NCBI RefSeq assembly: GCF_001713475.1
Contig: NZ_CP016499.1
Coordinates: 868,001-932,000 of the forward strand
Origin: Agrobacterium sp. RAC06
Lineage (GTDB): Bacteria > Pseudomonadota > Alphaproteobacteria > Rhizobiales > Rhizobiaceae
Length of the DNA stretch: 64,000 bases
Direction: 5' to 3'
Under the pieces are notes generated by a model. It was not told the origin of the DNA and searched no databases. It was given only the letters and a program-made list of their open reading frames with translations. A program made the position numbers and the translations under genes. Positions 44,573-55,124 of this stretch are shown in pieces. How positions within the stretch are numbered: position 1 is the stretch's first letter; each line of letters starts with the position of its first letter.

Positions 44573-47500
44573 TCAGCGTGAGACGAGGCAGCTTCCGCCG
44601 GCGGCGCGATACTGCTCACAGAGCGCCACGGCGTCATCCTTGGAGCCCGCGACGACCCGCACGCGGTAGAAGGTGCCCTTGCCGGGAATGTCCGCCTGAC
44701 GGATTTCCCAGGGCTTGCCACCCAATACGCCAGCAAACTTGGTGGACAGGTTGCGATAGCTCTTCTGGGCGTCGGCCTCGGACGGCAGGGACGCGATCTG
44801 AACGCCGAAGCTGCCCGCCGGTGCTGCAGTGGCAGGAGCAGGCGTTGCCGCGGCCGGTGATGCGGCAGCAACCTCAGTCGGGGCTGCTGGCTGCGCCGGT
44901 GCCGTGGCAGCAGGAGCAGACGGACGAAGATTGCCCTGATCCGTTACGGTGCCGACGACGTTGACCGGCTGGTCGGCCGGGCGGGTCGTCGGGACCGGCG
45001 CACGCGATGCGGTTGTATCTGCGGGAGCCGCTACCGTCTCTGCCGTCACAGGCGTTGCGGCAGCCAGCTCAGCTGCAGCGGTCGTCGTGGCGGCAGGGGC
45101 AGTCGCCGACGCCGCAGCGTCGGTCGTACCACCCGGGGTCACGACGCGGGTATCGACGGTCCTCACAGTATCGGCGGCATTGGTGTTCGGGACGCTCGGC
45201 GGTGCAAGCACCGGAGCGTCGGCTGTCGATTGCGACGAAGGCGCAGACGCCGTCTCGACCGGAGCCGGTGTCGGCTCGGCTGGGACTTCCTGAGCGACTA
45301 GCGTGCCGTCGGGGCGAACGATCATCGTGCGCACCTTGCGCGGCGTGATCGTCGCCGGGTCTTCGGCGGCGGCCTGCGGCAGCTGGCCATCGGGGAGCAG
45401 GCGCGGATCCTCGGTTTCGCCAACAGGCGTCGCCAGGGCTTCGCTTCCACCATCCATCGGCAGCGTTTCCGGAATCAGGGTACGCTGGACAACATCGATC
45501 GGCTGCTCTTGCGAGGAAATCAGGCTGGGCTGCGTGGGATCCTCGACCCCATTGCCGGCCACGCGATCATAAACTGCCTTGTCCTGGTTCGGGACGGACT
45601 TGCCGCCCGGGTCCTCGGGGACAATCTTGACCGGAGACTTGTCAGCAGCGATCACCTGCGGCTCGCCGCTGCTCAGCGTGCCAACTGCTCCGCTGCCGAG
45701 CCAGGCAAAGAGGCCGCCTGCACCAGCGAGCAGCACGATGACGGCCGTGCCTGCCATCAAATACGGCTTGATGTGACGGAAACGGAAGCCCTGCCCCTCA
45801 CCTGAAATGGTGATGTGGCCACGACTTTCAGGCTCCAGAGCCCCCGAGGAGGTCATCGAGCTGCGGAAATCTTCCTCCAATGCCTTCTCGAAAGCGTCGA
45901 AGTCATCCAGCGGTGCGCCAGGTGCTCGGGCGCCCGTTGCTGCGGCCGGTGCAACCTCTGCAGCAACACGGCTCACTGCGGTCGGGTTCGGCTGGCGTGC
46001 TGCCGGTACCACGGGCTGCTCGAACAAGGTTGCCAATTCCGCATCGATGTCGATGTCGTAATCTGGCTGGGGCGCCTGTGCAGGGCGTGCATCAGCCACC
46101 GGAACGTCCGGCACGTCCATGCCGCTCAGGGTTTCCAGCAAATCGTCCTGCTCGGAGATCTCGGACGGATCGAAGGCAAAGCTGTCGTCGACCGGCGTTG
46201 CAGGGCGCGCGGGCGCGCTTGGCATGGCGGGCGTAGCCACTTGGCTTTCAAAAGCCGGGCGAGCGACGGCCGCTGCAAAGGCGGAGGCCGATACGGTCGG
46301 CGCGGCAACATAGGCAGGTGCCGAGGTGCTGGCGCCGTAGGACGGTGCCGTGACAGCAGGCTCGACGCGGGCCGGTGCGACAGCAGGGGCAGTGGCAGCC
46401 GCGAACGCAGCAGCGCTGACGGCCGGTGCAGGCTGCGGCACAGATTTCTGAGGTGCGACGTCGAGTTCGGAAAGATCGAGCTCGATATCGTCAAGCTGCA
46501 GATCGAATTCCTGGTCATGGAAAGGATCGAATTCCTCGTCGGCAATCACAGGGGCCGCGCGCTGAACGACCGGCTCTGCGGCCTGGGGCTGAACGACAAC
46601 ATCCTCGTCGATAGCCAGTTCGTCGAGAAAATCGAAGCTGAAATCGACGTCGTCGCGGTCCGCTACAGGCGCTGCCGGAATGGGCGCAGGTGCCGCAACC
46701 GTCGAGGTGGTACGCGGCTCCCGCCTGCACGGCGAAGCCTTCGAAATCAGCCGAAACGGCAGGAGCAACAACGGGCTCGATCCGCTGCGGAGCGGGAGTG
46801 CTTGTCGGAATGGGCTCTACCGGACCCGCAGCCCAGTCAAAGCTTGCCTTGCCGAAATCAAGCGCCATCGGCTCCTTCTCGACCGAAATCGACTGAACGC
46901 TCGGGGCATCGTAACCCTGCAGATCGAGTGCCGGAATTTCGCGTGGCGGCTCGACCGCGAGCTGCGGCTCCGGGCGACGGGCCGGCTGGGCGGAAAAATT
47001 GGCGAGCGGCAGCCGCAGACGCGGCGGCTCGACCTGAGCCGGCTGCGGCGGCGCGACCGGGCGCAGATCAGCATCGGCGACAGCGAATTCAAGCTCGTCG
47101 GCAAGATCGAACGTCACTTCCGGCTCGACCTGCTCCGCGACAGGCGCGTGATCGACACGACCCGGCTCCTGGGCATCGGCCACGTACAGATCCATATCCG
47201 ATACATAGGCGTCTTCATAAGCCGAGACGGACTTAGAATATTCGACCGATTCGGGCGCATAGGCCGCCTGCGGCGCAGAATAGGAAACGGTCGGCTCCGA
47301 CTCGAAACGCGGCTCTTCGCGGTACTGAGCCACAGGAACGCTCTCGACGATGGCCGGACGCGCGACGACCGGCTCGGGCACAGACAGCGGCGGCGCATAG
47401 GACGGCGGCGCGGGCGAGGCCTCATAGCCCTCGAACTCGCGCATCAATTCGTCTTCGAGATTGAATTCGGCCGAGCGCATGTCGGGCGCCTGCGGAAGCG

Positions 47501-47627
47501 AGACAACCGGCTCACGCTTCAGCGGCTGATCGAACCCAACGATGCGGGCGAGTTCCGCCAACGGATCATCATCCGCGAAACCGTCGCCCTGCGATCGAAT
47601 GCTGTTTGCAGCCTGCTTCTGTACCAT
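44573..47627 (-). pseudogene. SPOR-domain protein, frameshifted
   Basis: One gene read in two frames. From ATG 47627 the frame runs to about 46720, then the coding signal (Ala/Pro/acid-rich linker, FDFLDELAID) moves to the frame ending at 44573. Past the switch the first frame becomes Arg/Cys-rich noise. Removing one G from a GGG run (plus-strand CCC at 46720-46722) restores a 1017-residue protein. The product has a long disordered acidic N-terminal region, a membrane helix (YLMAGTAVIVLLAGAGGLFA) and a C-terminal SPOR domain (FGVQIASLPSEADAQKSY to CLVSR) that binds denuded septal peptidoglycan. It follows argS. It may be intact in the organism if the base is a sequencing error. Confidence 0.85.
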
Positions 47628-47692
47628 TACCTGTTCCACTCACTCACGCGACTCAACGCCTGCCAGCGCAATGTGGGGAATTGGTGACGATA

Positions 47693-49453
47693 CTATCGCA
47701 TTTCTACCGGAGCTTCGGTGCCAGTAATGGCCAGTCCCGACTTCAACACGGAGGCGACAGCATGCACCAGCCCAAGCCTGGCGATGGTTAATTCTCTATG
47801 TTTATCGTTAACAAAGCGTAATTCGGGCGAATCCTTGCCCTTGTTCCAGTGAGTATGGAGCGAGCTTGCCAGATCATGCAGGTAAAATGCAAGTCGATGC
47901 GGCTCCTGCGACAGTGCGGCCGCCTCGATGATTCGGGGATATTCGGCAAGCTTGGCAATCAGGGCGAGTTCCGTCGGATCTTCGATCTGTCCCATTACGG
48001 CACCGGCAAGGTCGAGCTGCTCGATATCGAGATCGGGCAAGGCTTCCTTCGCCTGGCGCATGATCGACATGCAGCGGGCATGGGCATACTGCACGTAGAA
48101 GACCGGGTTGTCCTTCGACTGCTCGGTTACCTTGGCGAAGTCGAAATCGAGCGGTTCGGAGTTCTTCCGGTAGAGCATCATGAAGCGCACCGAATCGCGG
48201 CCGACTTCCTCAACCACTTCACGCAGCGTTACGAAGTCGCCCGAGCGCTTCGACATCTTCACCGGCTCGCCGTCGCGGTAGAGCTTGACCAGCTGGCAGA
48301 GCAGCACGGTCAGCTTCGACTTGCCTTCCGAGACCGCGCGGTTTACGGCTTCCAACCGCTTCACATAGCCGCCGTGGTCGGCACCGAGCACGTAGATCAT
48401 CTCGGAGAAGCCGCGGTCGAACTTGTCCTTGAAGTAGGCGACGTCGGCGGCAAAGTAAGTGTAGGAGCCGTCAGACTTCATCAACGGACGGTCGATGTCG
48501 TCACCGACCTCGGTCGAGCGGAACAACGTCTGCTCGCGGTCTTCCCAGTCTTCCGGCAGTTGCCCCTTCGGCGGCGGCAGCGTGCCGCGATAGACGTGGC
48601 CCTTGAAGGTCAGGTCGTTGATGGCGGTACGGATCTTGGCGGCACCATTGGCATGCAATGTGCGCTCAGAGAAGAAGATGTCGTGATGCACATTCAGCGT
48701 GGCGAGATCGTCGCGGATCATCACCATCATCGCATCGATGGCCTTTTCCTTGACGATGGCCAGCATGTCCTCTTCCGGCATGCCGTAAAGCTTGGTGCCG
48801 TATTCGTCGGCAAGCGCCTTGCCGACCGGTACGAGATAATCGCCCGGATAAAGCCCCGTCGGGATCTCGCCGATATCCTCACCGAGCGCCTCGCGATAGC
48901 GCAGGAAGGCCGAGCGGGCGAGCACGTCGATCTGTGCGCCGGCGTCGTTGATGTAGTATTCTTTGATTACCTCATAGCCGGCAAAGCCAAGCAGGTTGGC
49001 GAGTGTGTCACCGACGACGGCGCCACGGCAGTGGCCGACATGCATCGGCCCGGTCGGATTGGCCGAGACATATTCGACATTGACCTTGTGGCCGGCACCG
49101 ACGGTCGCGCGACCGAAATCGGTCCCCTGACGGATCATGGTCGCCAGCAGACGCTGCCAATAGGGCACCGACAGGCGGATGTTGATGAAGCCTGGACCGG
49201 CGACGCCGACGTCTGCGATGTCGGGATCCTGCTTCAGCTTTTCGCCGATCAGGTCGGCGAGCGCGCGCGGGTTCATGCCCATGCCCTTGGCGAGCACCAT
49301 CGCGGCATTGGTCGCGGCATCGCCATGGCTCGGATCGCGTGGCGGCTCGACAACGATGCGGCTGAAGTCGAGGCTGTCGCGCTTCTCGCGCACCGCCTCG
49401 ATCTCGTCGAGCGCTGCTTTGATCCGGATTTCGAAATCGGCGAAAAGGTTCAT
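47693..49453 (-). CDS. argS: Arginyl-tRNA synthetase
   Basis: A class I synthetase of 586 residues. N-terminal Add-1 domain, HIGH-type motif in [20 protein letters not shown] motif [16 protein letters not shown], and the DALR C-terminal domain ([15 protein letters not shown] onward). Start ATG 49453. It heads the argS-SPOR pair with a 65-base gap and is 60 bases downstream of dgt. Confidence 0.97.
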   Translation of the reverse strand: MNLFADFEIRIKAALDEIEAVREKRDSLDFSRIVVEPPRDPSHGDAATNAAMVLAKGMGMNPRALADLIGEKLKQDPDIADVGVAGPGFINIRLSVPYWQRLLATMIRQGTDFGRATVGAGHKVNVEYVSANPTGPMHVGHCRGAVVGDTLANLLGFAGYEVIKEYYINDAGAQIDVLARSAFLRYREALGEDIGEIPTGLYPGDYLVPVGKALADEYGTKLYGMPEEDMLAIVKEKAIDAMMVMIRDDLATLNVHHDIFFSERTLHANGAAKIRTAINDLTFKGHVYRGTLPPPKGQLPEDWEDREQTLFRSTEVGDDIDRPLMKSDGSYTYFAADVAYFKDKFDRGFSEMIYVLGADHGGYVKRLEAVNRAVSEGKSKLTVLLCQLVKLYRDGEPVKMSKRSGDFVTLREVVEEVGRDSVRFMMLYRKNSEPLDFDFAKVTEQSKDNPVFYVQYAHARCMSIMRQAKEALPDLDIEQLDLAGAVMGQIEDPTELALIAKLAEYPRIIEAAALSQEPHRLAFYLHDLASSLHTHWNKGKDSPELRFVNDKHRELTIARLGLVHAVASVLKSGLAITGTEAPVEMR

Positions 49454-49513
49454 GGCGTGTCCCTGCGCGCCGGAGCTCAGTCCCGGCGTTCTCTAAAGAA
49501 TTTCGTCGGGTGC

Positions 49514-50731
49514 CTATCGCAATTCAGGAGTCCGGTCAAACAGCTCGCGATGCGTTCGCACCGCATAGGTGTCGGTCATGCCGGCCAGATAGTCCCCGAC
49601 ATGGCGGGCCTTCTGGCCATCGTTGAGGCCCGAGATATGGTTCACCCAGAAGTGGCTCTTCATCAGCTTCGGGTCGTTCATATAGGCATTGAAAAGATCG
49701 GTGACGATCTCGGCCGCCGCGGCCCGGATGCGCATGATGTCGGGGTGGCGGTAGATACGGCTGAACAACAGCTTCTTGATTGCCTTATCGGTCTCGGCCA
49801 TCTGATCGGAGAAGGTCGCGATCGTCATTGAGGCCGCCCTCACCTCCTCGACGCTCTGCGGTTGGACCGTCTTCAGCCGCTCCTGCGCCACGCTGATCAC
49901 GTCCTCAACCATGCGGGTGATCTGCCGGCGCATGATCTCGTGGGTGAACCTGTCAGGATCGAGATGCGGATAACGGTCGCGCACCTCCTTCATCAGGCCG
50001 GCGAGGAAGGGAACGTCTTCCAACATCTCGAAGGTCAGGTAGCCCGAGCGCAGGCCGTCGTCGATGTCATGGGTGTTGTAGGCGATGTCATCGGCAATCG
50101 CTGCGACCTGCGCTTCCAGACCGGCGAAACTTGCCAGTTCCAGATCGTGGATTTCGCAATAGTCGAGGATCGGCTGCGGAACCGGGCCACGCGTCCCCTG
50201 CCCGTCCCTGGTCAGCAGAGGCCCGTTGTGCTTGACCAAACCTTCAAGCGCTTCCCAGGTGAGGTTCAGCCCGTCAAAATCCGCATAGCGGCGCTCCAGC
50301 TTGGTGACGATGCGCAACGACTGGGCATTGTGGTCGAAGCCGCCATAGGGTTTCAGCACCTCGTGCAGCGCATCCTCGCCCGTATGCCCGAATGGCGTAT
50401 GACCGAAGTCGTGAACCAGCGCCACACCTTCTGCCAGGTCCTCGTCGAGCTTCAGGGCGCGGGCGAGAGCACGGGCGATCTGGGCCACCTCGATCGTATG
50501 GGTAAGCCGGGTGCGGTAGTGGTCGCCATCCGGGCCGATGAAGACCTGGGTCTTGTGCTTGAGGCGGCGAAAGGCGGTCGTATGGACGATGCGGTCACGG
50601 TCGCGCTGGAATTCGGAGCGGGTGAGGCTGCCGCCCTCTTCGAAGAGACGGCCGCGGCTCGCCCACGGATTGGTCGCGTAGATCGCCCGTTCTCCGGTCC
50701 CGAAACCCAATGCTGCTTGATCGATCGTCAT
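49514..50731 (-). CDS. dgt: dGTP triphosphohydrolase-like protein
   Basis: A 405-residue HD-domain dNTPase. Metal motif: [20 protein letters not shown] (first His), [19 protein letters not shown] (His-Asp) and [17 protein letters not shown] (Asp). These enzymes remove triphosphate from dGTP or other dNTPs. ATG 50731 ([11 protein letters not shown]) was selected over an upstream extension. It is divergent from erpA. Confidence 0.93.
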   Translation of the reverse strand: MTIDQAALGFGTGERAIYATNPWASRGRLFEEGGSLTRSEFQRDRDRIVHTTAFRRLKHKTQVFIGPDGDHYRTRLTHTIEVAQIARALARALKLDEDLAEGVALVHDFGHTPFGHTGEDALHEVLKPYGGFDHNAQSLRIVTKLERRYADFDGLNLTWEALEGLVKHNGPLLTRDGQGTRGPVPQPILDYCEIHDLELASFAGLEAQVAAIADDIAYNTHDIDDGLRSGYLTFEMLEDVPFLAGLMKEVRDRYPHLDPDRFTHEIMRRQITRMVEDVISVAQERLKTVQPQSVEEVRAASMTIATFSDQMAETDKAIKKLLFSRIYRHPDIMRIRAAAAEIVTDLFNAYMNDPKLMKSHFWVNHISGLNDGQKARHVGDYLAGMTDTYAVRTHRELFDRTPELR

Positions 50732-50928
50732 GCGCGTGCCGCCTGCTCCCCATTGACGCAACTCGTGTGCCTTCATACCTATAGCGGACAAAGCCGCAAG
50801 GCGATGCAGGTTCCGAAGGGTCTTCGGGCCGTCTCGCCGGATCAAAAGTCGCGCAATTGCGTGACATTGTGGTGATTTGCGCCGAATAGAACCGTTTTCA
50901 CCGGGCCTTGAACCCGGCAGGAGGCAGA

Positions 50929-51261
50929 ATGAGCACCGAAACCGTTACCCTTTCCGAAGCCGCAGCGAAGCGAATCGCCGCAATCGTCGCAGCCGATGCC
51001 GACAAGCAGGCGCTGCGCGTGTCCGTCGAAGGCGGCGGCTGTTCCGGCTTTTCCTATAAGTTTGACCTGGACGGCCAGCCTGCTGGCGACGACATCGTGA
51101 TCAGCCGTGACGGCGCCACGGTGCTGATCGACCCGATGTCGATCATCTACATGGCTGGCTCCGAGATCGACTTCGTCGACAACCTGCTCGGCCAGTCCTT
51201 CCAGATCAAGAACCCCAACGCGGTGGCGAGCTGCGGCTGCGGCACCAGCTTCTCCGTATGA
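50929..51261 (+). CDS. erpA: Iron-sulfur insertion protein ErpA
   Basis: A 110-residue A-type Fe-S carrier with cysteines in [12 protein letters not shown] and [11 protein letters not shown], the IscA/ErpA pattern. AGGAGG lies upstream of ATG 50929. It is distinct from sufA (9409) in this window, giving at least two A-type carriers. Its stop overlaps the xthA start (ATGA). Confidence 0.94.
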   Translation: MSTETVTLSEAAAKRIAAIVAADADKQALRVSVEGGGCSGFSYKFDLDGQPAGDDIVISRDGATVLIDPMSIIYMAGSEIDFVDNLLGQSFQIKNPNAVASCGCGTSFSV

Positions 51262-52052
51262 GCATGATGAAAATAGCCACCTGGAACATCAACGGCGTCA
51301 AGGCGCGCATCGAGAACCTGTGCCAGTGGCTGAAGGATAGCCAACCGGATATTGCCTGCCTGCAGGAGATCAAGTCGGTCGACGAAGGGTTTCCGCGTGG
51401 AGAGATCGAGGCGCTTGGCTATCACGTCGAGACCCATGGTCAGAAGGGCTTCAACGGCGTGGCGCTCCTCTCGAAGATGAAGCCCGACGAAGTGAACCGC
51501 GGCCTGCCGGGTGACGAGACCGACGAGCAGGCGCGCTTCATCGAAGGCGTCTTCTCCGTCGAGGGCGGCGTCCTTCGTGTCGTCTCGCTCTATCTACCCA
51601 ACGGCAATCCGTCTGACGACCCGGTGAAATATCCCTATAAGCTCGCCTGGATGGCACGCCTTGAGGCCTTTGCGCGCGATCGTATGGCGCTCGAAGAGCC
51701 GCTGATCCTTGCCGGTGACTACAATGTCATCCCCGAGCCGCATGATGCCAAGGACCCGAGCCAGTGGGTCACGGATGCACTCTTCCTTCCGCAGACACGG
51801 GCGGCCTTTCGCCGCCTGGAAAACCTCGGCTTCGTTGACGCCGTTCGTGCGACCAATGACGAGACGCCGCTGTTTTCCTTCTGGGACTATCAGGCGGGTG
51901 CCTGGCAGAAGAACAATGGCATCCGCATCGACCACCTGATGCTTTCGCCCGAGGCGTCCGACCGGCTGCGTTCGACGGCGATCGAAAAACACGTGCGGGC
52001 CTGGGAAAAGCCATCCGACCACGTGCCGGTCGTCGGGCATTTCGCGTTCTGA
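51258..52052 (+). CDS. xthA: Exodeoxyribonuclease III / AP endonuclease
   Basis: A 264-residue endonuclease/exonuclease/phosphatase-family enzyme cutting at abasic sites. Motifs: KIATWNINGVKAR, CLQEIKS (metal Glu), LAGDYNVIP (Asp-Asn) and the C-terminal SDHVPVVGHF (Asp-His). Coupled to erpA by a four-base overlap. Confidence 0.95.
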   Translation: MSMMKIATWNINGVKARIENLCQWLKDSQPDIACLQEIKSVDEGFPRGEIEALGYHVETHGQKGFNGVALLSKMKPDEVNRGLPGDETDEQARFIEGVFSVEGGVLRVVSLYLPNGNPSDDPVKYPYKLAWMARLEAFARDRMALEEPLILAGDYNVIPEPHDAKDPSQWVTDALFLPQTRAAFRRLENLGFVDAVRATNDETPLFSFWDYQAGAWQKNNGIRIDHLMLSPEASDRLRSTAIEKHVRAWEKPSDHVPVVGHFAF

Positions 52053-52076
52053 GACAGCGACGGATCGCAGACACAG

Positions 52077-52103
52077 AAATGGGCGCCGAGGCGCCCATTT
52101 TCA
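52077..52103. terminator. Bidirectional terminator between xthA and exoR
   Basis: AAATGGGCGC (52077-52086), CGAG loop, GCGCCCATTT (52091-52100), between convergent genes. Confidence 0.85.
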
Positions 52104-52127
52104 TATGCACCATCAGCCACAAAGGGT

Positions 52128-52919
52128 TCAGTCGCCCTGCTCGTAGACCTGTGGCGCAAGCGCCACCGCCACCCTGCGGTCGTCTTCGGTGGCGAGGGAA
52201 AACGCCCGCTCCTGCAATTCCTGCATCCAGGGACAATCCTTGGCGCTGCAACGATCCAGGGCTGCAGTCAGGAAAGCGAGCCCGCGCACCGTCTGGCCTT
52301 CTTCGAACAGTACATTGCCGAAGATCGACATGGCGCCGGCATGGCCGCTCTTGCGGGCCATGTTCAGCCACTTCTTGGCCTGCTGGACATTCACCCTGCC
52401 GCCCTCGCCAGCAAGGATCATACGCGCCAGCTGGAATTGCGCTTCCGGCACACCAAAGGTCGATGCTACCTGGAAATAGATCTGCCGTGCCTGCGCGAGG
52501 TCCGCCTTGACGGGGCTGTCCGGGATCCCCTGCCGGTAATAGCGGGCAAGCGAAAGAAGCGCGTTGACGAAGAAACCGGTATCCGCCGACCCCGGCTCGA
52601 CACCCTGATTGGCAATCTCCGCATAGATCTTGAAGGCCTCGAAGTCGTTTTCGACGACGCCGTCGCCAGCCGCATACATGTTGGCCAGCGCCCAGCGCGA
52701 GCCGGTATGGCCCTTTTCCGCTGCGTAGCGATAGGCCTCAACCGCCTCTTCCTTCTGGCCCTTCTTGTAGGCGTTGAAGCCGAACTTGAAGAGATCGAAG
52801 GGACCGGATTCCTTATTCACGCCGGCGTTCATATCGAATGCACGAGCAGACGGGCTCGAGGACAGCAGAAGAGCCGCCGTCAGAAGCATTGCCGAAGTCT
52901 TCCAGTCACCGAGACGCAT
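52128..52919 (-). CDS. exoR: Periplasmic regulator ExoR (Sel1 repeats)
   Basis: ExoR binds the sensor ExoS in the periplasm and holds the ExoS/ChvI two-component system off, controlling succinoglycan, motility and symbiosis or virulence. It is 263 residues from ATG 52919, with a signal peptide ending near SARA|FDMNAG, then Sel1/TPR-type repeats: EEAVEAYRYAAEKGHTGSRW, then ALANMYAAGDGV; and KKWLNMARKSGHAGAMSIFG. The sequence closely resembles Sinorhizobium meliloti ExoR as I recall it. ATG 52952 is an unlikely alternative. Confidence 0.9.
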   Translation of the reverse strand: MRLGDWKTSAMLLTAALLLSSSPSARAFDMNAGVNKESGPFDLFKFGFNAYKKGQKEEAVEAYRYAAEKGHTGSRWALANMYAAGDGVVENDFEAFKIYAEIANQGVEPGSADTGFFVNALLSLARYYRQGIPDSPVKADLAQARQIYFQVASTFGVPEAQFQLARMILAGEGGRVNVQQAKKWLNMARKSGHAGAMSIFGNVLFEEGQTVRGLAFLTAALDRCSAKDCPWMQELQERAFSLATEDDRRVAVALAPQVYEQGD

Positions 52920-53415
52920 GGGTCCGCACAATTTCCAAGTCATGATGGACATCAGAAGCCTCGCCCCACGTGTGCGACGAGTTCACCTGCGCCCGATCCG
53001 AAGAATACATCCAACCGATGAATAGACGGTTCATGACCGATTGCCCGGTCGGAGCTTCCGTCATCGCTCCTTCTTGTTCTCGTCTGCATGGAAGAGAGAC
53101 TAGACTCGATTTCCGGCAAGACCGGGGCGATCGATCGCGCCCGATCCATTTTCCCTTCGAGACAGTCTGGACGCTCCCCAAAAGCGACCGAAGTCATTGC
53201 TATCAGCACCGAATTTTCGCCCCAGAGGCTCATGTGAAACTCTTAACACCACGCTCGGAAACAGCCCCCGCCGTTCCACGCAACACCGGTGCTCTTCGTT
53301 TGTGGCGGGAAATGGACAAATTCGCCCGATGAGCGGCCTGACAGGAAGGATAGAGGCGATGTTGCAGAATCATCACATTCCGGAAAGCTGAAAGACCGTT
53401 GCACGGGCTTAAACG
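52920..53415. other. Intergenic region upstream of exoR
   Basis: About 500 bases with no gene I can support. Short open frames on both strands have mixed composition and no recognisable domain. The part next to exoR must contain its promoter. Confidence 0.6.
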
Positions 53416-53441
53416 AAAGAAGCCCGGACAAGCCGGGCTTC
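53416..53441 (-). terminator. Rho-independent terminator after the FadL-type gene
   Basis: On the minus strand AAGCCCGG/CCGGGCTT around a 5-base loop (53420-53440), followed by CTTTCGTTT. Confidence 0.75.
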
Positions 53442-53463
53442 GATCAATTCGATGTCGCAGAGA

Positions 53464-54689
53464 TCAGAAGCGAACCTTGAGCGAGGTCGAGACTGCTGCG
53501 GCGAGGTCGGTGCCGAAGTCGTAGGAGACGTCGCTGCCATAGGTTTCACCGCCAGTGGTGATCTGGCCCGAACTACCCGACGTGAGCACGCTGACAGCAC
53601 CTGCGAGACGGAATTCAACATTCTCCGTCGGCGTGTAGGAAACACCGGTGCCGAAGATCCACGTGTCGCTCTGAGCACCAAAGCCCTGAGAGGTGCCACG
53701 ATCCCAGGTCACGGAACCTGCAACGCTCCACTGGTCATTAAGCTTGTGCCCGATGCCGCCACTGACCGTCCAACCGTCACGATAGGCCAGATCAAGCGAG
53801 GTGCGCTCAGTGGTAGTCCCTACACGGTAGAAAACGCACTTTCTGCAACTGGCTCCAATCGGTCCACTTAACCGAACCGAAGGCCAACCAGTCAGGGGCA
53901 ATACCTGACTGAATCTTCATTTCGATGGAGTCTGGCATCGCCGCCGAGCCATAGACATTTTCGAGGGTCTGACCAACTTGCCTTAAGTCAAGTGTGCCGG
54001 TGATGTCATCCAACTTCACCTGGCTGTTGTAAACAAGGCTTGCACGAAGCGCATACTCGGGAATTTCGTATGCGGCACCAATCCTCCAGCCGTAACCATC
54101 GCCCTCAAGATCCAGGCGCCCAACCCCCGTCAAGGTACCGAGGCCGGCTTGAACAGGATCGATTACAAGCCGCTCCTTGAATCCGTCAACTTCCTGATAG
54201 AAGCCGCCGCCGATGATCCTTGCCTGTCCAGGACCAAGATCGAACTTGTAAGAGCAGGTCAGCCCGTAATTGTGGCTATTGACCTTCGTCTCGATATTTT
54301 GGTTTGCGCCAGCCCAGTTAGATCCAGGCTTGGTATGGGCACCCCATGGCTGGGAGTAGTCCGCGACGCAATCAACGCCCTCGACAAGTCTTGCCTTGAC
54401 GCCGATCCGTGGCACGAAATAGCTTTCGGTCTCCCCGACGCTCGTGGCGCGGTTATTCAAGTTACCACCCTGAATTGCGTTAACGCCAGTTTGCGTATCG
54501 CGTACGTTCTTAAGCGTGCGGTCCGGCGCGACATACGTCACGCCACTCTCGAACACATACTGGCCCGGATCGAAACAGAAGGTCGATGTTGTAACCGCCA
54601 CGTTCAAGACCGCCTGCCTGCGCGCCTCCCACGAATGCGCATGCTGCGATCAGCCCGAGGGCCGTTGTCTTCATCAAATGGTTCGCCAT
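53464..54689 (-). pseudogene. FadL/OmpP1-family outer membrane protein, two frameshifts
   Basis: From ATG 54689 (GGGGAGAG upstream) a signal peptide (ALGLIAACAFVGGAQA) leads into GLERGGYNIDLLF, a FadL start. The frame then breaks. DPGQYVFESGVTYVAPDR continues in a second frame to about 53835, and YRVGTTTERTSLDLAYRDGW in a third to the C-terminal Phe at 53464. Each break is repaired by removing one base from a homopolymer: AAA at 54573-54575 and AAAA at 53831-53834 (plus strand). The repaired protein has 407 residues, the usual FadL size, a beta-barrel for hydrophobic substrate uptake. Real decay or sequencing error cannot be separated here. Confidence 0.88.
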
Positions 54690-55069
54690 GTCTCTCCCCA
54701 ATTCAGGCAAAACTGTGATTGGCATACTAGACATGTGCGAGAGGATGGCAATCCGGTGACGGCCATCACAGGATTGTTCCCTCACCCAAATTTTTACGTA
54801 ACGATCCTTACGCGCACGTCAAAACGCCGGGGCCATGGACAAAAATTCTCCAATGCCGCCCAAAGATCCTGATCCGTGAGAAAAAAATTTTACACAAAAC
54901 ACCATGCGTTGCGCGTGCGCCACAGTATTGCCGATCATCACCTTGGTCGAATTTTATGCATCTCGCCCGACCCAGGCAGGCAATGAGGACCTTGGCAACG
55001 AGATAACGCTCAGAATCAATATGAAATAGAGCAAAACACCCTTTTCAGCATGGTGCAGCGCAAAAAAGA
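54690..55069. other. Intergenic region between the valS terminator and the FadL-type gene
   Basis: About 380 AT-richer bases with no supported coding frame. It must contain the promoter of the FadL-type gene. Nothing else recognised. Confidence 0.6.
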
Positions 55070-55096
55070 AAAGGCCGGATGCAAGATCCGGCCTTT
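55070..55096 (-). terminator. Rho-independent terminator after valS
   Basis: AAAGGCCGGAT/ATCCGGCCTTT, 11-base perfect stem with a 5-base loop; on the minus strand it continues into TTTTCTTTTTTG. Confidence 0.9.
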
Positions 55097-55124
55097 AGAA
55101 TTTCATTCCTGAAGCTTTTGCAGA

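Noticed and set aside
47849..49831. 660-codon plus-strand frame opposite argS
   Set aside because: Antisense to argS and the end of dgt; composition is typical of a shadow.
52952..53332. Short ORFs on both strands upstream of exoR
   Set aside because: Mixed composition, no domain, and overlapping each other; better seen as the exoR upstream region.
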